Positions 17,042 to 25,787 of a stretch of DNA of 64,000 bases are shown here, piece after piece; position 1 is the first letter of the stretch; every line of letters begins with the position of its first letter. The DNA is taken from positions 1 to 64,000 of the forward strand of contig CAJMRE010000005.1 in the NCBI GenBank assembly GCA_905215755.1, read 5' to 3'. The position numbers and the translations under genes were made by a program. The notes beneath the pieces are model-generated. The model was not told the origin of the DNA. It saw only the letters and a program-made list of their open reading frames with translations, and did no database searches. The DNA comes from an uncultured bacterium. GTDB lineage: Bacteria; Actinomycetota; Coriobacteriia; Coriobacteriales; Coriobacteriaceae.

Positions 17042-18317
17042 AGAATTTGATTTCCATCCGATGTGGGAGAGCCTCGGCATGAATCTTGCCGACCACGACA
17101 TGCTGCTGGGCGCTGTGGGCCAGATGTACGGCGATATGTTCCTGACGCAGAACAATCGCCCCAAGTCCACGTCCTACCTGGATTTTGTCGCCACCAACAT
17201 CCACAGCGGCCGTATTAAGGAGATGCTCGACAAGAAGGAGGTCGGCGAGGCCACCAAGATCGTCGGTTCGTTCTGTGTGTACGTGCCCGAGGAGATCGTA
17301 CTTGCCTGTGACGGCATTCCCGTTGGTCTGTGCTCGGGTGCCGACTGGGCGACCGACAAGGTCGAGGAGCATCTGCCGCGCAACACCTGCCCGCTCATCA
17401 AGAGCTTTGTCGGCTTTAAGCTGGGCGAGGTCTGCCCCTACATTGAGTCGAGTGACTTGGTGGTGGGCGAGAACACCTGCGATGGCAAGAAGAAGGCCTA
17501 CGAGTTCTTTGCCACGCAAAAGAACATGTACGTCATGGATATTCCCAACGTGCACGACGAGTCGACGCTCGTGACCTGGAAGGCCGAGGTTAAAAAGCTT
17601 GCCGCCAAGATCGAGGAAGAGTGCGGCGTCAAGATTACGCCCGAGCGCCTGAAGGCTGCCATCCACGCCGTCAACGAGAAGCGTCGCGCCCTGCAGCGCC
17701 TCGCTGCCACGCGCGCTGCCGATCCGGCGCCCATCAGCGGTCTCGACAGCCTGCTGACCGTTCAGGCCGCCTTTATGGACGACACGCCGCGTCTGACCGG
17801 AGCCATCAACGAGATGGCCGCCGAGTGCGAGCAGCGCGTTGAGGCCGGCGAGGGCGTGGCGCCCAAGGGGACCAAGCGCATCCTGTACACCGGCACGCCC
17901 ATGGCCGTGCCCAACTGGAAGCTGTTCAACCTCATCGAGAAGGCCGGCGGCGTTGTGGTAGGCGAGGAGTCCTGCACGGGCTCGCGCTACTACAAGGACC
18001 TGGTCGACGAGTCCGGTGAGACGGTCGACGAGATGCTCGACGCCATCGCCGAGCGCTACTTTAAGATTAACTGCGCCGTCTTTACGCCCAACGATCAGCG
18101 TATGAAGGACATTGTCCAGATGGCCAAGGACTTGCATGCCGACGGCATCGTCGACGTGGCCCTGCAGTTCTGCACGCTCTACGAGATGGAGTCGTTTGCC
18201 GTGGAGAAGGCTGCCGAGGAGGCCGGCATTCCGTTTATGCACATCACGACCGACTACGCCGGCGAGGATGCAGGCCAACTGCAAACCAGGATTGAGGCTT
18301 TCTTGGAAACCATTTAG
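17034..18317 (+). CDS. 2-hydroxyacyl-CoA dehydratase/double-cubane cluster protein, subunit 1
   Basis: 427 residues of the HgdB/BcrC/FldBC family. These bind an oxygen-sensitive iron-sulfur centre: [4Fe-4S] in the dehydratases, [8Fe-9S] in double-cubane cluster proteins (DCCP). Conserved cysteines are in SFCVYVPEEI, NTCPLIKS, GENTCDGKKK, EESCTG, INCAVFTPND and LQFCTLYE. Electrons should come from the activator ATPase at 19791. No CoA-transferase or dehydrogenase lies nearby as in amino-acid fermentation clusters. The next gene is a paralogue, so the two could form a heterodimer. Confidence 0.82.
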   Translation: MAEEFDFHPMWESLGMNLADHDMLLGAVGQMYGDMFLTQNNRPKSTSYLDFVATNIHSGRIKEMLDKKEVGEATKIVGSFCVYVPEEIVLACDGIPVGLCSGADWATDKVEEHLPRNTCPLIKSFVGFKLGEVCPYIESSDLVVGENTCDGKKKAYEFFATQKNMYVMDIPNVHDESTLVTWKAEVKKLAAKIEEECGVKITPERLKAAIHAVNEKRRALQRLAATRAADPAPISGLDSLLTVQAAFMDDTPRLTGAINEMAAECEQRVEAGEGVAPKGTKRILYTGTPMAVPNWKLFNLIEKAGGVVVGEESCTGSRYYKDLVDESGETVDEMLDAIAERYFKINCAVFTPNDQRMKDIVQMAKDLHADGIVDVALQFCTLYEMESFAVEKAAEEAGIPFMHITTDYAGEDAGQLQTRIEAFLETI

Positions 18318-18332
18318 GGGTATCCGTCCCGG

Positions 18333-18434
18333 CGGCTTCCCCAGGCACCCGATCTTGCCGTTCAAACCATCGTTTGCGTACCAAAGTACGCGGCGCTTCT
18401 CTTTCACGGCAACCTCGGGCACCTGGGAAAGCCG
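18333..18434. repeat. Intergenic palindrome family B, copy 1
   Basis: Outer arms CGGCTTCCCCAGGCACCCGA (18333-18352) and its near complement (18415-18434) match at 18 of 20 bases. An inner dyad GCGTAC-GTACGC sits in the middle. The whole segment resembles the palindrome after the next gene (19630-19738). Confidence 0.8.
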
Positions 18435-18471
18435 TTTCCTTGGTTGGTCAAAAGGTTTGTTAAGGAGTTAT

Positions 18472-19635
18472 ATGTCGGAAAATATGGAGCAGCCGTTGCC
18501 ATCCACGTTTGAGGAGTTCAACGAGCAGCGCAAGGCGGCGTTTATTCGTGTCAAGGATTACAAGCAGGCGGGCAATCGTCTGGTCGGCTTTTTGTGCAGC
18601 TATACGCCGCTCGAGATTATCGATGCCGCGGGCGCCTCGAGCGTGGCCCTTTGCGGTACGTCCGATGAGGTGATTCCCGAGGCCGAGAAGGTGCTGCCGG
18701 CAAATCTGTGTCCGCTCATCAAGTCGACGTATGGTTTTGCCTATTCGCAAAAGTGCCCGTTTACGTACTTTAGCGACATGATCATCGGTGAGACCACCTG
18801 CGACGGCAAGAAGAAGATGTACGAGCTACTCAACGAGCTCAAGCGCACGCACATTCTGCATCTTCCGCAGGGTCGCGATCGCGCCTACGAGCGTGAAGGC
18901 TGGTACGAGGAGTGCTGCCTGCTCAAGGAGGAGCTCGAGAACTTCTACGGCATCACGATTACCGACGATGACCTGCGCGCTGCCGTCCGTCGTCGCAACC
19001 GCTTGCGTGCGGCCCAGCTCGAGATGTTTGCGCTGCAGGCCAACCAGCCGGCGGCCATGAGCGGCGTCGACCTGATGAGCACCATGTTTGCCGGCACGTT
19101 CAGCTTTGATATCGAGGCCTATGCGCAGCAGCTGGAGCAAAAGATTGTCAAGCTGCGCGAGGCCTACGACGCGGGCGAGCGCCCGGTCGCGGCGGATGCC
19201 AAGCGCATTCTGATCACCGGCTGCCCAGTGGGTGGCGTAATCAACAAGATCGGTCGCACCATCGAGTCCAACGGCGGTGTGGTCGTGTGCATGGACGACT
19301 GCTCGGGTGAGCGCACGGCGGCCATGATGATCGACCCGGAGGCTCCCGATATCCTGCGCGCCATCGCCGACCGTTACCTGGACATCAACTGCTCGGTCAT
19401 GACGCCCAACGACGGCCGTATGGAAAATACGCTGGCCATGTGCGAGAAGTACCATGTCGATGGCGTGGTAGAGAGCGTGCTACAGGCCTGCCACACCTTC
19501 AACGTTGAGAGCGCGCGCATGCAGGGGGCTGTCGAGGGTGTGGGTATTCCGTATATGAAGATCGAGACCGACTACAGCAACGGTGACATGGGCCAGATCG
19601 AGACTCGCATCGCCGCCTTCATCGAAACCCTCTAG
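18472..19635 (+). CDS. 2-hydroxyacyl-CoA dehydratase/double-cubane cluster protein, subunit 2
   Basis: 387 residues, paralogous to the preceding protein. The same cysteine set is kept: GFLCSYTPLEI, NLCPLIKS, GETTCDGKKK, MDDCSGE, INCSVMTPND and LQACHTF. Length is close to E. coli YjiM, which is paired with YjiL, a homologue of the activator here. ATG at 18472 has TAAGGAG 7 nt upstream; the long open frame before it is not used. The stop codon lies inside the left arm of the family B palindrome. Function could be a CoA-ester dehydratase or a small-molecule reductase. Confidence 0.82.
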   Translation: MSENMEQPLPSTFEEFNEQRKAAFIRVKDYKQAGNRLVGFLCSYTPLEIIDAAGASSVALCGTSDEVIPEAEKVLPANLCPLIKSTYGFAYSQKCPFTYFSDMIIGETTCDGKKKMYELLNELKRTHILHLPQGRDRAYEREGWYEECCLLKEELENFYGITITDDDLRAAVRRRNRLRAAQLEMFALQANQPAAMSGVDLMSTMFAGTFSFDIEAYAQQLEQKIVKLREAYDAGERPVAADAKRILITGCPVGGVINKIGRTIESNGGVVVCMDDCSGERTAAMMIDPEAPDILRAIADRYLDINCSVMTPNDGRMENTLAMCEKYHVDGVVESVLQACHTFNVESARMQGAVEGVGIPYMKIETDYSNGDMGQIETRIAAFIETL

Positions 19636-19738
19636 CTTCCTCAGGCACCGGATCTTGCTCCTCAAACCGTCGCTTGCGTACCCAAAGTACGCTGCGCTCC
19701 TCTTTCGGGGCAATCTCCGGCACCTGAGAAACCTAGAG
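19630..19738. repeat. Intergenic palindrome family B, copy 2
   Basis: Left arm 19630-19652, starting CTCTAGCTTCCTCAGGCACC, pairs with right arm 19716-19738. An inner dyad GCGTACcc-aaaGTACGC repeats that of copy 1. Interior similarity with 18333-18434 is high across about 100 bases. It separates subunit 2 from the activator. Confidence 0.82.
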
Positions 19739-19790
19739 CTAAGGCGCCTGAACGCGCAGCTGTCTTTGATGTTTAGATTGGGAGAGAGCC

Positions 19791-20555
19791 ATGATAGGGA
19801 TCGGGATCGATATCGGGTCTACGGCGGCTAAGGCTGCTGTGGTCGACGGGGAGGGTTCGGTGGCGTGGACGTGCGTGCAGCCAACCGGGTTCTCCTCGGT
19901 CGATGCTTCCGAGCGGCTGCGCGAGGCGCTGGCAGCGGCCGGCTATGACGTGGCAGCCGACGATGTGCGTGTGGTCGCGACCGGCTACGGTCGTGTCGCC
20001 GTGCCCTATGCGCACAAGGTCGTGACCGAGATCACCTGCCACGGTACCGGTGCCGTGCGCCTGTTTGGCGATCACGGCACGGTGATTGACGTAGGCGGCC
20101 AGGACACCAAGGTCATTCAGCTTAAAAGTGGCCGCGTGGCCAAGTTTGCCATGAACGACAAGTGCGCCGCCGGCACGGGGCGCTTTTTGGAGATCATGGC
20201 CGATCGCCTAGGCATTTCCCAGCAGCAGATGGCTGACCTGGCGCGTTCCGGCGAGCCCACCAAGATCAGCAGCATGTGCACGGTGTTTGCCGAAAGCGAG
20301 GTTATCAGCCTGATCGGTCGCGGTGAGCCGCGCGAGAACATTGCGCGTGGCGTGATCGACAGCGTGGTCTCGCGCGTGGCGACCATGGCCGGGCAGGCCG
20401 CGGGCGCCCCGTACTACCTGACCGGTGGCCTGTGCGAGAACGCCTTCGTGGTGGAGCGGTTGGGCGAGCTGCTGGGGTCGCCGGTGACCACCTCGCCCCA
20501 GGCTCGCTTTGCCGGTGCCATCGGCGCGGCGATTCGCGCACAGGCGCTCAATTAA
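19791..20555 (+). CDS. ATP-dependent activator (HgdC/BadF/YjiL family)
   Basis: 254 residues of the ASKHA ATPase fold. N-terminal GIDIGSTAAKAA binds phosphate. The two cysteines that hold the bridging [4Fe-4S] cluster of the dimer lie in NDKCAAGTGRF and SSMCTVFAESE. DVGGQDTK is the central signature. It uses ATP hydrolysis to drive an electron into the HgdB/DCCP partner at very low potential. Its position directly after both subunits fits that. ATG at 19791 has GGGAGAG upstream. Confidence 0.9.
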   Translation: MIGIGIDIGSTAAKAAVVDGEGSVAWTCVQPTGFSSVDASERLREALAAAGYDVAADDVRVVATGYGRVAVPYAHKVVTEITCHGTGAVRLFGDHGTVIDVGGQDTKVIQLKSGRVAKFAMNDKCAAGTGRFLEIMADRLGISQQQMADLARSGEPTKISSMCTVFAESEVISLIGRGEPRENIARGVIDSVVSRVATMAGQAAGAPYYLTGGLCENAFVVERLGELLGSPVTTSPQARFAGAIGAAIRAQALN

Positions 20556-20625
20556 TGCATCCGCCGCAGGCTCGCATTCATGCGTATACTGGGAGAAAAT
20601 GATTGACCGATGAGAGGAGGTATCG

Positions 20626-21675
20626 ATGGCTGACGATCAGATTAAGCTCACGTCTATGACTGCCGCGAGCGGTTGAGCCGCTAAGTTGGCTCCTGGAGCC
20701 CTCGCCCAGGTCCTGGGCGATTTACCCAATGTGCATAACGACAACTTGCTCGTGGGGTTCGATACCTCCGACGATGCGAGCGTCTTTCGCGTTGGCGATA
20801 ACTTGGGTCTCGTGCAGTCCATCGACTTCTTCCCACCGATGGTCGACGACCCGTTTTTGTTTGGCCAGATCGCCGCGGCAAACTCGCTGTCGGACATCTA
20901 CGCCATGGGCGGGCGGCCGAGCCATGCCATGAACTTGCTGTGCATCCCGAGCTGTCTGGGCGTTGAGGTTGCCGGTCAGATTCTGGCGGGCGGCGCCGAC
21001 AAGTGCGTCGAGGCGGGTTGCTCCATCGCGGGCGGTCACACCATCAACGACGACGAGCCCAAGTACGGCCTGTCCGTGAGCGGGTTTGTCGCGCTCGACC
21101 GCATGCTCGCCAACAGCGGCGCGCGCGTGGGCGATGCGTTACTGCTGACCAAGGCGGTTGGCTCGGGCATCATCACCACGGCCATTAAGGGCGAGCTCAT
21201 CGAGCGGGACGAGGCCGCAGCCATGTTTGACTCGATGCGCACCCTCAACGAGGCTCCGATTCGTCTGGCCGAGGGACTTGAGCTTCACGGCTGCACCGAC
21301 ATCACGGGCTTTGGCCTGATCGGGCATGCGTGCGAGATGGCCGAGGGCTCGGGCGTGCAGATTGAGCTTGCGTCGGGGGCGGTGCCGCTCTTTGACCAGG
21401 TGCTCGACATGGCGCGTCTGGGCATTATCCCCGCGGGCTCCTACCGCAACCAGGACTTCTTTGGCCCGCGCGTGACGGTTGACGATGAGCTGGAGCCGGG
21501 CATGTTGGATGCGCTGTACGATCCGCAGACCTCGGGTGGTTTGCTCATCGCGGCGCCCGCGGCGGATGTGGATGAGCTTGCGCGCCGTTTGCATGCCGAA
21601 GGACGTATCGCCGCCGCCGTCGGTCGCGTGTGCGAGCCGGTGCCGGGCGGTCCTGCCGTTCGCGTTGTTCGCTAG
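20626..21675 (+). CDS. selD: Selenide, water dikinase SelD, a selenoprotein
   Basis: 349 residues if the UGA at 20674-20676 is read as selenocysteine at residue 17. SelD makes selenophosphate from selenide and ATP. The catalytic position, Cys or Sec in SG(C/U)xxK, reads SGUAAK here. Translation continues into GFDTSDDASVF, PSHAMNLL, AGGHTIND and ITGFGL. ATG at 20626 has GAGGAGG 5 nt upstream, which the frame starting after the UGA lacks. Splitting the gene at the UGA would remove the active site. It sits with activator, YedF and DUF3343 genes. Confidence 0.95.
20674..20702 (+). promoter_or_regulatory. Sec codon and bacterial SECIS of selD
   Basis: UGA at 20674 is followed 11 nt later by a compact hairpin, GGCTC (20688-20692), loop CTG, GAGCC (20696-20700). 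Placement downstream of the UGA fits a bacterial SECIS read by SelB. Confidence 0.65.
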
Positions 21676-21736
21676 CCCGCACGTTTATGTAACTGTTTAC
21701 CGTTCTCTAGAACGGTTCTTTCGAAAGGATTTTGCT

Positions 21737-22363
21737 ATGTCTACCAAGATTGAAGTCAATGCCATGGGCGATGCCTGCCCGCTGCCCGTCGTCAAGACGC
21801 TTAAGGCACTCAAACAGCTTGACGGCGAGGGTGCCGTGGTGACCTCGGTCGATAACGAGACCGCCGTCAAGAACATCTCCAAGATGGCGCAGGAGAAGGG
21901 CTGCACGGCCTCGGTCGAGAAGGTTTCTGACGCCGAGTGGCACGTGACCGTGGCGACTTCTGGCGCCGTTGCCGTGGCCGATCCCGAGCAGGATGGCGCT
22001 GCCTTCTGCGACGCCAACGCCGGCAAGGGCAAGCTCGTCATTTCCGTCTACACCGATTGCATGGGCCGTGGCGACGACGAGTTGGGCCACAAGCTCATGA
22101 AGGCGTTTATCTTTGCCGTGACGCAGCAGGAGGAGCTGCCTGCGACCATGCTGTTCTACAACGGCGGCGCCAAGCTCACCGTCGAGGGTTCGCCGGTGCT
22201 CGATGACCTGAAGGGGCTGGCGGAGCAGGGTGTCGAGATTCTCACCTGCGGTACCTGCCTGGACCACTTTGGCATTAAGGACCAGCTTGCGGTGGGCGAG
22301 GTCACCAACATGTACGTGATCGTGGAGAAGATGGAGCAGGCCGTGCGTGTCGTGCGCCCGTAG
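21737..22363 (+). CDS. yedF: YedF-like selenium metabolism protein (TusA + DsrE-like)
   Basis: 208 residues. The N-terminal TusA/SirA domain has the CPLPVVKTLKAL motif, whose Cys can carry sulfur or selenium. The C-terminal half resembles DsrE, with LTCGTCLDHFGI. This two-domain form is the selenium-linked YedF family, found next to selD in many genomes. A role in carrying reduced selenium to SelD is plausible but unproven. ATG at 21737 has GAAAGGA at good spacing; the longer open frame overlaps selD and is not used. Confidence 0.88.
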   Translation: MSTKIEVNAMGDACPLPVVKTLKALKQLDGEGAVVTSVDNETAVKNISKMAQEKGCTASVEKVSDAEWHVTVATSGAVAVADPEQDGAAFCDANAGKGKLVISVYTDCMGRGDDELGHKLMKAFIFAVTQQEELPATMLFYNGGAKLTVEGSPVLDDLKGLAEQGVEILTCGTCLDHFGIKDQLAVGEVTNMYVIVEKMEQAVRVVRP

Positions 22364-22382
22364 CGTATTGGTTGGAGTTGCC

Positions 22383-22634
22383 ATGAGGGAGAAGCGCCCG
22401 GCGCTTGTCATCACGTTTCCCACCACGGCGGCCGCCATGGGCTGCGAGTCCCTGTGCATCGAGCGCGGCCTTCCCGGGCGAACGATTCCCGTGCCCGGGG
22501 AGGTCGCTGCCGGCTGCGGTCTGGCGTGGAAGGCGTTGCCTGCCGATGAGGAGCTGCTGCGCAGCGAGCTTGCCGCGGCGGGCGTTCCCACCGAGGGCTA
22601 TACCGTGATTGATATGTGGGAGGTCGTGCGATGA
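22383..22634 (+). CDS. DUF3343 protein (putative Se/S carrier)
   Basis: 83 residues, a single DUF3343 domain. Cysteines occur in MGCESLCIE and AGCGLAW; the last is the conserved one. The family is often annotated as a putative selenium carrier because of its neighbours. Its stop overlaps the start of the next gene as ATGA, so the two are translationally coupled. A longer relative with a Cys-rich head lies at 50324. Confidence 0.82.
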   Translation: MREKRPALVITFPTTAAAMGCESLCIERGLPGRTIPVPGEVAAGCGLAWKALPADEELLRSELAAAGVPTEGYTVIDMWEVVR

Positions 22635-23770
22635 TCTACCTGGATAACGCGGCGACGACCATGCACAAGCCGCAGACGGTCATCGATGCCGTGACGCAGG
22701 CGATGTGCTCGCTCGGCAATGCCGGGCGCGGCGCCACGTCGGGCGCCCTCGATGCCGCTCGTACGATTCACGGTTGCCGTGCCAAGCTCGCGCGCCTTTT
22801 AGGTTGTCCGAGGGCGGACCATGTGTGCTTTACGCCCAACTCAACCGCGGCGCTCAACACCGCCATCAACGGGGTGGTGTGCCCCGGCGACCGTGTGGTC
22901 ACGACGGTGCTCGAGCACAACTCCGTGCTACGTCCGCTTAACCGCCTGGCGGTAGAGCGGGGCGTGACCGTTGAGCATGCGGGCTGCGATGCGAGCGGCG
23001 CGCTCAACTACGACGAGCTCGAGCGGCTGGTGACGCCTGACACGCGTGCCGTAGTGGTGACGCACGCCTCCAATGTGACCGGCAATGAGGTCGACATTGC
23101 GCGCGTGGCCGCCATGGCCCATGCGGCCGGCGCGCTGGTGATCGTTGATGCCTCGCAGTCTGCCGGCACGGCGCATATCGATATGCAGGCCATGGGGCTC
23201 GACGTGGTGTGCTTTACTGGCCACAAGGGACTCATGGGTCCGCAGGGGACCGGCGGGCTGGCCGTGGCGGAGGGCATTGACGTGTGGCCGTGGGCCATGG
23301 GCGGCACGGGCGTGCACAGCTTCGATGCGCTGCAGCCGCTTGAGTGGCCCACGCGTCTTGAGGCGGGCACGCTCAACGGCCACGGCATCGCGGGCCTTTC
23401 TGCCGGCCTCGACTTTATCGAGGCGCAAGGCGGGGTCGAGGCGATCGCGGCGCATGAGCGAGCGCTGGCTGATCGCTTTCTCGCTGGCGTGCGCGAGATT
23501 CCGGGGATTAAGCTCTACGGTGCGTTTGACCAGCCCGTGCGCTCGGCGATCGTCTCACTCAACGTGGGTGATATCGACTCTGCCGAGATCTCGGACGCGC
23601 TCATGCAAGGGTGGGGGATTGCGACGCGCCCCGGCGCCCATTGCGCTCCGCTCATGCACCGCGCGCTCGGGACCGAGCGCCAGGGTGTCGTTCGCTTCTC
23701 GTTTGGGTATTTCAACACGGACGAGGAAGTCGATACCGCGATTGACGCTTTGCGCGATTTAGCCTGCTAA
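22631..23770 (+). CDS. Class V aminotransferase, cysteine desulfurase-like
   Basis: 379 residues, PLP fold type I. The PLP lysine is K199 in FTGHKGLMGPQG, and the probable catalytic Cys is C338 in RPGAHCAPL. N-terminal IYLDNAATT is the usual opening. It resembles the selenium-associated NifS-like proteins (EF2568 type) rather than IscS of an isc operon. It could release sulfur or selenium from cysteine or selenocysteine for the YedF/SelD pathway. ATG at 22631 lies in the ATGA overlap. Confidence 0.87.
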   Translation: MIYLDNAATTMHKPQTVIDAVTQAMCSLGNAGRGATSGALDAARTIHGCRAKLARLLGCPRADHVCFTPNSTAALNTAINGVVCPGDRVVTTVLEHNSVLRPLNRLAVERGVTVEHAGCDASGALNYDELERLVTPDTRAVVVTHASNVTGNEVDIARVAAMAHAAGALVIVDASQSAGTAHIDMQAMGLDVVCFTGHKGLMGPQGTGGLAVAEGIDVWPWAMGGTGVHSFDALQPLEWPTRLEAGTLNGHGIAGLSAGLDFIEAQGGVEAIAAHERALADRFLAGVREIPGIKLYGAFDQPVRSAIVSLNVGDIDSAEISDALMQGWGIATRPGAHCAPLMHRALGTERQGVVRFSFGYFNTDEEVDTAIDALRDLAC

Positions 23771-23792
23771 AGCTGCTAGACCGTTTATACTT

Positions 23793-23825
23793 GCGGGATG
23801 GGTGTTTTTGCCCGTCCCGTTTTTG
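23793..23825 (+). terminator. Terminator of the selD-containing operon
   Basis: CGGGATGGG (with one G-T pair) pairs with CCCGTCCCG around TGTTTTTG, followed by five T residues. Confidence 0.85.
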
Positions 23826-23847
23826 TTTCGACCCGAAAGGTGTGCCT

Positions 23848-25206
23848 ATGGCCTCATCCGCACCGCGCGGTCTGCGCTCCGACCATGTCGTTACCGTCGG
23901 CATTGCGCTGTTCTCGATGCTCTTTGGCGCCGGTAACCTCATCATTCCGCCATTGCTGGCACTTCAGGCCGGCACGGCCACGCCGCTTGCCATGATCGGC
24001 TTTTTGATTGCCGCTATCGGTCTGCCTGTTATGGGATTTATCGCCGTCGCGCTCGCCGGCACGGCCCGCGAGCTGGCTGGGCGCGTGCATCCTAAGTTTG
24101 GCGAATTCTTCGTTGCGGCGGTGTATTTGGCCATCGGCCCGTGCCTGGCCATTCCGCGCACAAGCTCTACGGCCTTCGAGATGCTGGTGCCGCTACTGCC
24201 CGAGGGCGTTTCGCTCGGCACGGCTCGCCTGGTGTTTGCCGTTGGCTTCTTTGTCGTCGCGTTTGCGCTCACGCTGCGTCCGGGCGTTATCACGCGCGTG
24301 CTCGGGCGCATTACGGGCCCCGCGCTCATTGCGCTCATCGTGCTGGTCGTGGGTGCTGCCGTGATCTCGCCGCTGGGACCGGCTGCCGCGCCGCAGACTC
24401 CCTACAATGCCGGTGCTACCGTGCAGGGCTTTTTGACCGGTTATCAGACCATGGATCTGCTTGCGTCGCTCGCCTTTGGCATTATCATCGCCGAGACCAT
24501 TCACGAGCTGGGCGTTACCGACGACAAGCGCGTGGCCTTCGAGATTTCGCGTTCCGGTGTGATCGCCGGCGTGCTCATGGCCATCATCTACTGCGGCCTG
24601 GCGCTTGCCGGAATGCAACTCGGCACGGTTATGCCCGATGCCACCAACGGCGCCGCGATTCTTGCGCGTTCTGCCTCTATGCACTTTGGTCTTGCTGGCA
24701 CGGTTGTCGTCTTTGCGATTTTCTTCCTCGCTTGCATGAACGTGTGCATCGGCCTTATCAGCTGCTGCTCACGCTACTTCTGCGAGACGTATGTGGTCGA
24801 AGGGGGAGCGGAGGCTTCCGAGGAGGCCATGCGCCGACCCTTCGCGATTCTCGCCTTTGTGTTCGCAGCGTTTTCGTGCGTGCTCTCCAACGTGGGTCTC
24901 GACGTGATCCTCATGTTCTCGGTGCCTATGCTCAATGCCCTGTATCCCGTTGCCATCGTGCTGGTACTTATGGGCCTGGTGCACGGCTTTTGCGACGCGC
25001 ATTCGCAGGTATGGGTCTGGGTCGGCGGCGTTGTCGCGGTGCAGAGCGTGATCACCTCGGTTCGCGACGCGTTCTTTGCGGGCGCGTGGCTACCGTTTGA
25101 TGCGCTGCCACTGGCAGATATCGGTGCCGCGTGGGCGCCGGTTGCCGTGGTTGCCTTTGTGATCGGTCTGCTCCATAGTCGTTTTGTCGCACATTCGAGG
25201 AGCTAG
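23848..25206 (+). CDS. brnQ: Branched-chain amino acid transporter BrnQ (LIVCS)
   Basis: 452 residues with about 12 membrane helices. The opening block ALFSMLFGAGNLIIPP is diagnostic of the LIVCS family of cation-coupled Leu/Ile/Val carriers. FGIIIAETIHELGV and CMNVCIGLISCCSRYF follow. ATG at 23848 has GAAAGG upstream. It is monocistronic between two terminator or promoter elements. No regulatory signal was seen. Confidence 0.9.
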   Translation: MASSAPRGLRSDHVVTVGIALFSMLFGAGNLIIPPLLALQAGTATPLAMIGFLIAAIGLPVMGFIAVALAGTARELAGRVHPKFGEFFVAAVYLAIGPCLAIPRTSSTAFEMLVPLLPEGVSLGTARLVFAVGFFVVAFALTLRPGVITRVLGRITGPALIALIVLVVGAAVISPLGPAAAPQTPYNAGATVQGFLTGYQTMDLLASLAFGIIIAETIHELGVTDDKRVAFEISRSGVIAGVLMAIIYCGLALAGMQLGTVMPDATNGAAILARSASMHFGLAGTVVVFAIFFLACMNVCIGLISCCSRYFCETYVVEGGAEASEEAMRRPFAILAFVFAAFSCVLSNVGLDVILMFSVPMLNALYPVAIVLVLMGLVHGFCDAHSQVWVWVGGVVAVQSVITSVRDAFFAGAWLPFDALPLADIGAAWAPVAVVAFVIGLLHSRFVAHSRS

Positions 25207-25217
25207 GGTTTCTGCGC

Positions 25218-25246
25218 TTGCACAGGCGGGGAGTCTCCCCTATAAT
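25218..25246 (+). promoter_or_regulatory. Promoter of tRNA-Pro/tRNA-Gly unit
   Basis: TTGCAC at 25218-25223 and TATAAT at 25241-25246 are exactly 17 nt apart, about 50 bases before tRNA-Pro. The spacer holds a small GGGGA/TCCCC dyad. Confidence 0.72.
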
Positions 25247-25297
25247 TTCCTTCGCTTTGGGACACGCAAGGTTTAGACCTTAGCTGCTCAACACCTT

Positions 25298-25374
25298 CGG
25301 GACGTGGCGCAGTTTGGTAGCGCGCCTGCTTTGGGAGCAGGATGTCGCAGGTTCAAATCCTGTCGTCCCGACCA
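25298..25374 (+). tRNA. tRNA-Pro (anticodon TGG)
   Basis: 77 nt including encoded CCA. Acceptor CGGGACG pairs with CGTCCCG. The anticodon loop is TTTGGGA flanked by CCTGC/GCAGG. The T-arm contains GTTCAAATC. Confidence 0.96.
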
Positions 25375-25380
25375 TATCTT

Positions 25381-25454
25381 GCGGGCGTAGTTCAATGGTA
25401 GAACCCCAGCCTTCCAAGCTGATGACGCGGGTTCGATTCCCGTCGCCCGCTCCA
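25381..25454 (+). tRNA. tRNA-Gly (anticodon TCC)
   Basis: 74 nt including encoded CCA. Acceptor GCGGGCG pairs with CGCCCGC. The anticodon loop is CTTCCAA between CAGC and GCTG. The T-arm contains GTTCGATTC. Six bases after tRNA-Pro, so one transcript. Confidence 0.96.
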
Positions 25455-25468
25455 TAAGATAGACGAAC

Positions 25469-25501
25469 GGCTCTGGCTCCTTTTGGGACCAGAGCTGTTT
25501 T
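25469..25501 (+). terminator. tRNA unit terminator
   Basis: GCTCTGGCTCC pairs with GGGACCAGAGC around TTTT, followed by a short T-run. Confidence 0.75.
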
Positions 25502-25535
25502 CATATACATGCCGGGGACCCCACATCCCCTCCTA

Positions 25536-25602
25536 AGTTGCGGTGAAATACGGACTGTTTTTCGGCTTTTATGGCCCATGTAGTCCGTATTTCACCGCAA
25601 CT
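25536..25602. repeat. Dispersed palindrome family A, copy 2
   Basis: Perfect 21-base arms (25536-25556 and 25582-25602) with the AGTTGCGGTGAAATA core and a CGGACT variable part. It lies in the roughly 330-base gene-free stretch between tRNA-Gly and the unknown gene. Nothing else is recognisable in that stretch. Confidence 0.9.
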
Positions 25603-25787
25603 ATTTGTAAGGTTGGATTTTGATGCCGTTGGGAGGGTCGTAGCGACCGTCTACCGAGAGTGGAATTATTTTTTGAAGCTCTGACCTGCGGCGTCAAGTT
25701 TTTGGTCAGCTTTTGGCAAGGCCTGCGGACGGAGGCATGCGATAGCGTAATGGTATTCTCTCCGCCGTGATGGTTATGGGGTTGGCC

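Noticed and set aside
20674..20686. selD gene starting after the UGA
   Set aside because: The ribosome binding site and the active-site motif lie before the UGA, so the shorter model would be inactive.
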